Source: CAYLSO01 sp964386525 (GTDB taxonomy: Bacteria; Eisenbacteria; RBG-16-71-46; DASYSL01). Taken from it: a stretch of 12,706 nt of DNA. Every line of letters starts with the position of its first letter. The first letter of the stretch is position 1. Below are positions 7,006 to 12,706 of the stretch, one piece after another. Both the position numbers and the translations under genes were made by a program. The notes under the pieces are model-generated. The model saw nothing but the letters and a program-made list of their open reading frames with translations. It was not told the DNA's origin and ran no database searches. The stretch covers positions 1-12,706 of the forward strand of contig CAYLSO010000060.1 of NCBI GenBank assembly GCA_964386525.1, read 5' to 3'.

Positions 7006-7034
7006 TTGGCGCATCCCGCCCGCTCGGGCACAAT
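7006..7034 (+). promoter_or_regulatory. Possible sigma70-type promoter for the antiporter operon
   Basis: TTGGCG (7006-7011) and CACAAT (7029-7034) are separated by exactly 17 bases; each matches four of six consensus bases. A start near 7041 would give a leader of about 60 bases before the ATG at 7100. If active, it would express the operon independently of the terminator at 6886-6922. Confidence 0.45.
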
Positions 7035-7099
7035 GTCCGGGCCGCGCCGCCGCGGACCTTCCCGCGGCCGCGCCCATGAGCACTCGCCCCGGAGGAACC

Positions 7100-9286
7100 A
7101 TGGAGCTGTCGCTCCGACTCGTCGAGGAACTGGCGCTGCTGCTGGTGCTCGCCGCCGGCCTGGCCTGCGGCCTGGCGCGCCTGCACGTGCCGCCGGTCCT
7201 CGGCTATCTGGTGGCCGGGGTGGTCGCGGGTCCCAGCGGCTTCGGCTGGATCCGCGAGGCCGGCTTCGTGCAGGCGCTCGGCGACCTCGGCGTGGTGCTC
7301 ATCATGTTCGGTCTGGGCCTCGACTTCGACCTCGACCGCCTGCGCCGGCGCGCCGCGCTGTCGGTGGCGGCGGGCGTGGCCAGCGTGCTCGTCACCTTCG
7401 TGGCGGTCAACGCCGCCGCGGTCCTGCTGGGGTTCCAGCCGCTGCCGGCGCTCTTCCTCGCGGCCGCCTTCTCCATCTGCGGCACGGCGGTGAACCTGCG
7501 CATCCTGGGCGATCTCGGGCACCTCAAGCGCGAGTACGGCGCGCCCATCGCCACCATCATCGTGGTGACCGACATCGCCGCCGTCCTCCTGCTCACCGCG
7601 CTCTCGGGGGTCGCCCTGGGTGGCGGCCTCGACGCCCTCACGGTGGCGATCTCGCTGCTCAAGGCCGTCGCCTTCCTGGTGCTGGCCCCGGCCTTCGGTT
7701 TCCTCGTCGTGCCCCGCCTGCTCAACGTCGTCGCGCGGGCGACGCGCTCGCGCGAAGTGCTGCTCATCACCACGCTGGCGCTCTGCTTCGGACTGGCGCT
7801 GGTGTCGCAGCGGCTCGGCTTCTCGCTCGCGCTGGGCGCCTTCGTCATGGGCATGGTGGTCTCGGAGGCGCGCGTCTACCACCCCATCGAGGAGATGACC
7901 AAGCCCCTCGAGCACATCTTCGGCACGCTCTTCTTCCTGAGCGTCGGGCTGTCCGTCCAACTGGTGCTCGCGCTGCCCTACTGGCCGGCCATCGCCGTCA
8001 TCGTGGTCATCATCGCGGTGACCAAGATGGCCGCCGTGGCGCCGATCGCCTACCTGAGCGGCTTCACGGGCCTCGCCGCGGTGGCCGCCGGGTGGGGGCT
8101 GGTGCCGATCGGCGAGTTCTCGTTCGTGATCGTGACCGAGGGCGTGCGCTTCGGCGTGCTGCCGCGCGCGGCGCTGGCCATCGCGGTGGTGATCGCGCTC
8201 GCCTCCGCGGTCCTGGCGGTGCTCGGACTGCGGACGGCGCGCGCCACCGTCACGGGCCTGACCGACCGCATGCCGGCCGGAGTGCTCAACCTGCTCACCA
8301 TCCTGCAGCTGCGCTCGGCGGCCGTGCGCGCCGTGCCCGGGCTGGCGGCGGTGACGGCAGAGGTGGGGGCGACCGGCGCCGCGGCCTCCGCCGGCGAGAC
8401 CGGGCCGCCGCGCCCGTACGATCCCGAGCAGAACCGGCGCGCGGTGTGGCACCAGGCGCAGGAGATCGGCATCAACGCGGTCATCGTGGTCACCATCACG
8501 CTGGCACTGGCCGGGATCAGCGGCTTCCTCGTCCCCCTGCTGCCGGCCTCCGCCGACGTGGAGCTGGTGCTCGCCGGCGTCGCGCTGGTGCTCTGCGCGC
8601 CGTCGGCGATCTTCATCTTCCGCAGCGGCGCGTCGCTGGCGCGCTTGTTGAGCCAGGCGCTGGGGGCGCGCTTGCCCTGGATGGACTCGGGGATGATGCG
8701 CGGCACGCTGGTGGCGGCCGGCTCCTTCCTGCTCTTTCTCTTCCTGCAGGTGGCGTTCCTGCCGCTCCTGTTGCTGCGCTTCAAGAGCTACAACGGCCCG
8801 GTGCTGATCGCGGCGGCGGGGTTGACCGCGGCCCTGGCTTACTTCCTCTACCGCGCCCTGCGGGACTTCCAGCGCGGGCTGACGGGATTGGTGCGCACTT
8901 CGCTGTCGTCGTCGGGCCGGGCCGCGGTGCGGCAGGCCGGGGCGGCGGGCATGGCGGCGGGGGGCGCGGCCGGGGACGGCGCGGGGGGCGGCGACGCTCC
9001 GGCGCGCACGCCTCACCGCACCATGATCGAGCACTTCACGCTTCCGGAGAGCTCCACGCTCACCGGCCGGCCGCTCGGCGAATCGGGGCTGCGCGAGAGC
9101 GCCGGGGTGTCGGTGCTGGGCATCGAGCGGCGCGGCGAGTGGATCGGCAATCCCGGCGCCGACCTGCGGCTGGAAGCGGCCGACGAGCTGGTCGTGCTCG
9201 GCTCGCAGGAGCAGCGCGACCTGGCCGAGCGGATCGTGGCGGAGTCGGCGCCGCCGGGGCCCGGCGCGGCGCGGCAGAGGGAGTGA
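7100..9286 (+). CDS. CPA2/Kef-type cation:proton antiporter with C-terminal RCK_C (TrkA-C) domain
   Basis: A 728-residue inner-membrane protein predicted to exchange K+ or Na+ for H+. ATG 7100 is chosen because GGAGG (7091-7095) precedes it; an in-frame ATG at 7076 is a weaker alternative. Residues 1 to about 390 form a multi-helix exchanger domain. Family marks include 'PPVLGYLVAGVVAGP', 'MFGLGLDFDL', VVTDIAAV with Asp158 at the conserved ion-binding position (Thr157 where other CPA2 members have Asn, Asp or Gln), and GEFSFVIV. About four more hydrophobic segments occupy residues 455-595, followed by an Ala/Gly-rich linker. A soluble domain near 642-720 (IEHFTLPESSTLTGRPLGESGL...DELVVLG) is a typical RCK_C ligand-sensing fold. 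The Rossmann RCK_N domain of E. coli KefB/C is absent. The stop lies five bases before the luxE-like gene, so cotranscription is very likely. Ion specificity is not determined. Confidence 0.9.
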   Translation: MELSLRLVEELALLLVLAAGLACGLARLHVPPVLGYLVAGVVAGPSGFGWIREAGFVQALGDLGVVLIMFGLGLDFDLDRLRRRAALSVAAGVASVLVTFVAVNAAAVLLGFQPLPALFLAAAFSICGTAVNLRILGDLGHLKREYGAPIATIIVVTDIAAVLLLTALSGVALGGGLDALTVAISLLKAVAFLVLAPAFGFLVVPRLLNVVARATRSREVLLITTLALCFGLALVSQRLGFSLALGAFVMGMVVSEARVYHPIEEMTKPLEHIFGTLFFLSVGLSVQLVLALPYWPAIAVIVVIIAVTKMAAVAPIAYLSGFTGLAAVAAGWGLVPIGEFSFVIVTEGVRFGVLPRAALAIAVVIALASAVLAVLGLRTARATVTGLTDRMPAGVLNLLTILQLRSAAVRAVPGLAAVTAEVGATGAAASAGETGPPRPYDPEQNRRAVWHQAQEIGINAVIVVTITLALAGISGFLVPLLPASADVELVLAGVALVLCAPSAIFIFRSGASLARLLSQALGARLPWMDSGMMRGTLVAAGSFLLFLFLQVAFLPLLLLRFKSYNGPVLIAAAGLTAALAYFLYRALRDFQRGLTGLVRTSLSSSGRAAVRQAGAAGMAAGGAAGDGAGGGDAPARTPHRTMIEHFTLPESSTLTGRPLGESGLRESAGVSVLGIERRGEWIGNPGADLRLEAADELVVLGSQEQRDLAERIVAESAPPGPGAARQRE

Positions 9287-9291
9287 CGCCG

Positions 9292-10554
9292 ATGGCCGCC
9301 CCGCCGGACGACCTGGAGCGCGAGCTGCTCGATCTGATGGGCGGCGGCGCCGGGGCGGAGCTTTCCGACGCCGCGTTCGATTCGCTGGCGCGGCGCGTCT
9401 TCGCCGCCCAGTTCGAGGCGTGCGCGCCGTTGCGCGCCTTCTGCGAGCGGCGCGGGCGGATCCCCGGCGCCGTGCGGCACTGGACCGAGATCCCCGCCGT
9501 GCCCACCGAGGCGTTCAAAGAAGTGACCCTCGTCTCGGATCCCGAGCCGGTCGCGCGCGTCTTCCTGACCAGCGGCACGACGCGCGCCGTGGCCGGCAAG
9601 CACCACATGACGGCGCGCGCGCTGGGGCTCTACCGCGCCTCGATGCTGCCCACCTTCCGCCGCTTCCTGCTGCCGGAGCTGGAGGGGCTGGAGGCCGCGG
9701 GGGATGGCGGGGCGGTGGGCGAAGGCGCCGCCGCGGGCGCGGGTCTGCCGCCGCGCTCGGCGCTGCAGCCGATCGTGCTCGGCCCGGCGAGCGACGAGGC
9801 TCCGCAGTCCTCGCTGGCCTTCATGATCGACGGCGTCTGCCGATCCCTGTGCGCGGCGCCGGCGCGCCACTTCCTCGGCCCGCACGGGCTCGACGAGGCG
9901 GGCCTGGCGCGCGAGCTGGGCGAGGCGGAGCGCGACGGGCGGCCGGTCCTGCTGCTCGGCACGTCGCTCGCCTTCCTGGAGGTCGCCGAGCGCTGGACGG
10001 GACGGCGGCCGGGCTTCTATCTTCCCCGTGGGTCGCGCGCCATGGAGACCGGCGGCGCCAAGGGCCGCCGCCGCGAGATCGCTCCCTCCGAGCTGCGCGA
10101 CCGCATCGCCGAGGCGTTTGGCATCGGGACGGCAGGTGTGGTCAACGAGTACGGTATGACCGAGGCGGCATCGCAGTTCTACGACGGTACGCTCCTCGAG
10201 CGGTGGCTCGCCGAGCTGGCGCAGGGCGGGGAGTGCGATCTCGCGGCGGAGCCGGTGGGCGCGCGGCGCGCCAAGCGCGGCCCGCCGTGGGCCCGCGCGC
10301 TCGTGTGCGATCCGGAGACGCTCGACCCGGCGCCGCCCGGGGCTACGGGAGTGTTGCGCATCGTGGACCTGGCGAACCGCTACACGGTCTCCTTCCTGCA
10401 GACGGCGGATCTCGCCGTCGCGGTCGGGGACGGGCCGTGCGGGCCCGGCAGCGGGCCGTTCGAGCTCGTGGGGCGTGCGCCGGGAGCGGAGGCGCGCGGC
10501 TGCTCGCTGGCCGCCGAGGAGTGGGCGCGGGCCATGGGCGGAGGCGGCCGGTGA
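9292..10554 (+). CDS. luxE: LuxE-family acyl-protein synthetase (long-chain-fatty-acid activation)
   Basis: A 420-residue member of the LuxE family within the adenylate-forming enzymes. LuxE activates a fatty acid with ATP to acyl-AMP, loads it on its own Cys, and passes it to LuxC. Supporting motifs are the ATP-binding FLTSGTTRAVAGKHH (TSGTT at 93-97), the METGGAKGRRREI segment near residue 250, NEYGMTE (285-291), and the C-terminal GRAPGAEARGCSLA. In that last segment Cys404 fits the expected acyl-accepting cysteine. A low-complexity Ala/Gly-rich insertion sits at about 134-153. ATG 9292 lies behind a purine-rich AGAGGGAG (9276-9283); a GTG at 9283 in frame is possible. The 3' end overlaps the LuxC gene by GTGA. 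No luciferase genes are in view, so the aldehyde is probably not for light. The gene symbol denotes family, not luminescence. Confidence 0.9.
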   Translation: MAAPPDDLERELLDLMGGGAGAELSDAAFDSLARRVFAAQFEACAPLRAFCERRGRIPGAVRHWTEIPAVPTEAFKEVTLVSDPEPVARVFLTSGTTRAVAGKHHMTARALGLYRASMLPTFRRFLLPELEGLEAAGDGGAVGEGAAAGAGLPPRSALQPIVLGPASDEAPQSSLAFMIDGVCRSLCAAPARHFLGPHGLDEAGLARELGEAERDGRPVLLLGTSLAFLEVAERWTGRRPGFYLPRGSRAMETGGAKGRRREIAPSELRDRIAEAFGIGTAGVVNEYGMTEAASQFYDGTLLERWLAELAQGGECDLAAEPVGARRAKRGPPWARALVCDPETLDPAPPGATGVLRIVDLANRYTVSFLQTADLAVAVGDGPCGPGSGPFELVGRAPGAEARGCSLAAEEWARAMGGGGR

Positions 10555-12137
10555 GCGCGCACGAGCCGGCCGGAGGCGCGGGGAGCGCCGGCGGGGCGCC
10601 GCGCCAGGCGCCCGCCACCTGGTGGCTGCCGCGCGCCGCGCGCGAGCCGTGGCGCGGGCTCCCGCAGCGCACGCTGGGGGTCGGTGCCCCGGGTGACACG
10701 CTGAGCTTCACTTTCCCCGACCCCGGCCGGCCGGAGATCGAAGCGCTGCTCGCACACCTGTCGCGCGCCGGGGATCGGTTGGCGCACCGCCCGCTCGCCG
10801 ACGTGCTGCGCTCCCTCGACGCGCTCGGGCACGCCCTCGCCGACCCCGGCGACGCGCGCCGCGCCGCCGCCCTGGACCTGGTCGCCGCCGCCACCGGGCG
10901 GGCCCGCGCCATGTGCGCCGACTCGCTCGACTTCCTGCTCTCCAAACTGGAGCTGCGCGCCCTGGCCGCGGCCGTGCGCGCGGCGGCCGCCGAGCCGGCG
11001 TGCCTCTCCACCGTGGCGGCGCACCCGGCGGGGCGGCGGCGGCGGGCGGTGGGGCCACGGCTCACCGTCCACCTGCTGGCCGGCAACACTCCGTGGGCCG
11101 GCGCGGAGAGCCTCATCGCGGCGCTGTGCGCGCGCTCGGCGAGCCTGGTGAAGCTCTCGAGCCGCGAGCCGGCGCTGGCCGGACTCCTGGCCCAGGCGCT
11201 GGCCGACGTGGATCCCGAACTGGCCGAGGCGATCGCCGTGGTCTACTGGCCGCGCGGTGCCCAAGTGCTCGAGGAAGCGGCGTTCGCCGAGGCCGACGCG
11301 GTGGTAGCTTTCGGCGACAACGACACAGTGCGCGGGCTGGCCGAGCGTCTGGCGTGGCGCAGCGTGTCGGGGCGGCTGCTCTTTGTGCCGCGCGCGCACC
11401 GCACCGCGGTGGCGCTCGTGGGGACGGGGGCGCGGGCCGATCACGACACGGCACGGCGCACGGCCGAGGCGCTGGCGCGCGACTTCGCGCTCGAGGATCA
11501 AGAGGGCTGCTTGTCGCCGCACGGCGCCTACGTGGAGGCCGGCGGCGCAGGAAGCGCGCAGGGCGCGGCGGCGACGCCCGGGCCGGCGGTCTCCGTCGAC
11601 GAGTTCGCGAACCTGGTCGCCGAGGCTCTCGCGGCGCGCGAGCGGGATTGGCCACGGCGGCCCGCGACCGCCGCCGAGGCCGCCGCGGTGCAGCAGGCGC
11701 GCGGCGCGGCCGAGCTGCGCGGCGCGCGCGTGCTGGCGCCGCCCGGCTCGACGCGCTGGACGGTGGTCGTAGACCCGCGGCCGCTCTTCGAGCCGACTCC
11801 GCTCGGCCGCTACGCCTGGCTCAAGCCGGTGGCGGATCTCGACGCGGCACTGGCCGCCCTCCTCCCCGCGCGCGGGCTGCTCTCCACGGTTGGGGTGGCT
11901 GGCCTCGAGGGCCGCGAGGCCGAGTGGATCGGGAAGATCGCCGAAGCTCTGGTGCCGGGCCGCATCTGTCCGGCCGGGGAGATGCAGCGGCCGCCGGCAG
12001 GCTGGAACCACGACGGAGCGAGCGATCTGGCAGCCCTGCTGCGCTGGGTCGAGGTCGAGGAGCCGGGAGAGATCCCGGCCGAGGACTCCGAGTTCGAGGA
12101 GCTGCGCGCCATCCTCGACGAGCTACGGGACGTGTAG
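10551..12137 (+). CDS. luxC: LuxC-family acyl-CoA/acyl-protein reductase (fatty aldehyde-forming)
   Basis: A 528-residue LuxC-family reductase, which makes fatty aldehyde from an acyl thioester using NADPH. Visible marks are LTVHLLAGNTPWAGAESL (Asn179), LVKLSSREPA (Lys201), VVAFGDNDTV (254-258), and DQEGCLSPHGAY, where Cys320 is the predicted thioester nucleophile. The ending carries the 'VPGRICPAGEMQRPPAGWNHDG' block common in the family. An Ala/Gly/Ser-rich insertion follows the active site at about 330-343, and the N-terminal 25 residues are low complexity. The GTG start overlaps the luxE stop (GTGA), a sign of translational coupling between two enzymes that form a complex in luminous bacteria. 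The frame is open far upstream through luxE, but that is a high-GC artefact. Order luxE then luxC differs from the luminous luxCDABE operon. Confidence 0.9.
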   Translation: MSAHEPAGGAGSAGGAPRQAPATWWLPRAAREPWRGLPQRTLGVGAPGDTLSFTFPDPGRPEIEALLAHLSRAGDRLAHRPLADVLRSLDALGHALADPGDARRAAALDLVAAATGRARAMCADSLDFLLSKLELRALAAAVRAAAAEPACLSTVAAHPAGRRRRAVGPRLTVHLLAGNTPWAGAESLIAALCARSASLVKLSSREPALAGLLAQALADVDPELAEAIAVVYWPRGAQVLEEAAFAEADAVVAFGDNDTVRGLAERLAWRSVSGRLLFVPRAHRTAVALVGTGARADHDTARRTAEALARDFALEDQEGCLSPHGAYVEAGGAGSAQGAAATPGPAVSVDEFANLVAEALAARERDWPRRPATAAEAAAVQQARGAAELRGARVLAPPGSTRWTVVVDPRPLFEPTPLGRYAWLKPVADLDAALAALLPARGLLSTVGVAGLEGREAEWIGKIAEALVPGRICPAGEMQRPPAGWNHDGASDLAALLRWVEVEEPGEIPAEDSEFEELRAILDELRDV

Positions 12138-12150
12138 GGGAGGGAACGCC

Positions 12151-12558
12151 ATGGGCGGGGCGAGTTGCTTGATCTGCGCGCAGCCGGCCGACGGGTGCTT
12201 GCGGGCGGCGGTGTGGGAGGAAGAGGAGAAGGGCCGCTTGAGTGCCAAGAGCGCGCCCTTGTGCGCCGCGTGCCACGCCGCCTTCCTCGGCGGGCGCCTA
12301 TCGCGCGTCGAGGTGGCGCGCCGCTTCCACGCGGCGCGCGACTACCGGCCAGCCGAGTGGATCGGGCGCGTCGACCGCGATTCATTGCTCGACATCGCGT
12401 GCCTGGGCTGCGGCGCGCTGCTGCCGGCGGGCGATCCGCCGCCGCCCGTGCTCGCCTGTCCGCGCTGCGGGGCCGAGAACCGGTTCGCCGAGCGGCAGGG
12501 GACCGGCGGCGTGACCCGCGTGACCGCGTCGCTGTCCGCGGCGCCGGCGGAGGAGTAG
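12151..12558 (+). CDS. Small protein with four CxxC pairs, probable double zinc ribbon, unknown function
   Basis: A 135-residue protein not recognised as a named family. ATG 12151 follows AGGGGAGGG (12136-12144) at good spacing. Four CxxC pairs are visible: Cys6/Cys9 (CLIC), Cys38/Cys41 (CAAC), Cys84/Cys87 (CLGC) and Cys103/Cys106 (CPRC). These would make two four-cysteine zinc sites, the second a compact rubredoxin-like ribbon. Between them lies a charged helical region (about 49-80). There is no signal peptide or membrane segment. It sits 13 bases after the LuxC gene and 4 before the SDR gene, inside the same apparent operon. It may be an accessory or regulatory partner, or a nucleic-acid or redox protein; the sequence does not decide. 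Confidence 0.8.
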   Translation: MGGASCLICAQPADGCLRAAVWEEEEKGRLSAKSAPLCAACHAAFLGGRLSRVEVARRFHAARDYRPAEWIGRVDRDSLLDIACLGCGALLPAGDPPPPVLACPRCGAENRFAERQGTGGVTRVTASLSAAPAEE

Positions 12559-12562
12559 AGCC

Positions 12563-12706
12563 ATGGCCAAGCGTCCGGTCCCCTGCCGCAAGGACAAGGC
12601 CATCCGCAGCGCCCCCGTGTCGCGCGCGCGCCGCGGCGGTCCCGTGGTCGTCGTCACCGGCGTTTCGGGCGATCTCGGCCCGGCGGTGGTGCGCGCCCTG
12701 TGGCAG
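12563..12706 (+). CDS. Extended short-chain dehydrogenase/NAD-dependent epimerase-like protein, N-terminal part, cut by window end
   Basis: The first 48 codons of a gene that continues past the window. ATG 12563 follows GGAGGAG (12549-12555). After a basic 25-residue N-terminal stretch comes PVVVVTGVSGDLGPAVVRAL, a beta strand plus TGxxGxxG dinucleotide-binding loop typical of extended SDRs (epimerases, sterol-dehydrogenase-like and OleD-like enzymes) rather than classical SDRs (TGxxxGxG). The catalytic YxxxK lies beyond the window. Position after LuxE/LuxC suggests a reductive or modifying step on the same lipid product (inference). The basic extension could be a start-site error, but no better in-frame start with a ribosome-binding site is visible. 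Confidence 0.72.
   Translation, partial: MAKRPVPCRKDKAIRSAPVSRARRGGPVVVVTGVSGDLGPAVVRALWQ

Noticed and set aside
6287..9034. A 915-codon open frame on the minus strand
   Set aside because: It lies antisense to the antiporter and propeller genes, and its translation is low-complexity (His/Arg/Gln/Glu-rich) with no recognisable domain. It is a by-product of high GC at third codon positions.
9420..10550. Upstream extension of the LuxC frame through the luxE gene
   Set aside because: The translation is Arg/Ala/Gly-rich without domains and overlaps a real gene; the GTGA overlap at 10551 is a sound start.
1..12706. CRISPR arrays, tRNA or rRNA genes, insertion sequences
   Set aside because: No regularly spaced repeats, tRNA-like cloverleaf, rRNA sequence, transposase or terminal inverted repeats were seen.

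Overview
The window is a very GC-rich bacterial stretch with every credible gene on the + strand. Genes are tightly packed, with GTGA start/stop overlaps and frequent GTG starts. The best lineage clue is the protein at 5080-6471: a secreted beta-propeller that ends in a FlgD-like/sorting-type C-terminal domain (a PNPA motif near its start, a closing 'GVYLFRLERG' strand). Such tails are common in Candidatus Eisenbacteria and related FCB-type lineages, so I favour that kind of organism, without certainty. Vitamin B12 uptake through a TonB-dependent receptor shows a Gram-negative (diderm) cell.

Region 1 (1-2515): the C-terminal part of an arylsulfatase, cut by the window edge, overlaps by 4 bases with a HAD-family phosphatase-like hydrolase. 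About 510 bases with no recognisable gene follow. They look less GC-rich and hold only small hairpins and a tandem 9-mer.

Region 2 (2516-6471): a B12 uptake operon. A sigma70-like promoter is followed by a clear cobalamin riboswitch (2556-2768), a hairpin-rich expression platform, a BtuB-like TonB-dependent receptor, and a secreted beta-propeller. Position and fold of the propeller recall BtuG, the B12-capturing partner of BtuB in Bacteroides.

Region 3 (6472-7099): a 628-base intergenic region. It holds a long-stemmed potential RNA structure with alternative pairings, then a strong intrinsic terminator (6886-6922), then a second possible promoter (7006-7034). This may be an attenuation leader or riboswitch for the downstream operon, a small RNA, or the 3' end of the B12 transcript.

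Region 4 (7100-12706): a probable operon of a CPA2/Kef-type cation:proton antiporter with a C-terminal RCK_C domain, a LuxE-family acyl-protein synthetase, a LuxC-family acyl reductase, a small protein with four CxxC pairs, and the start of an extended SDR (NAD-dependent epimerase/dehydratase-like) that runs off the window. LuxE and LuxC together would turn a fatty acid into a fatty aldehyde. No luciferase (luxAB) or luxD thioesterase is visible, so this looks like a non-luminescent fatty-aldehyde pathway of unknown end product, linked to an ion antiporter. The structured leader and this operon are the most promising places for something undescribed.
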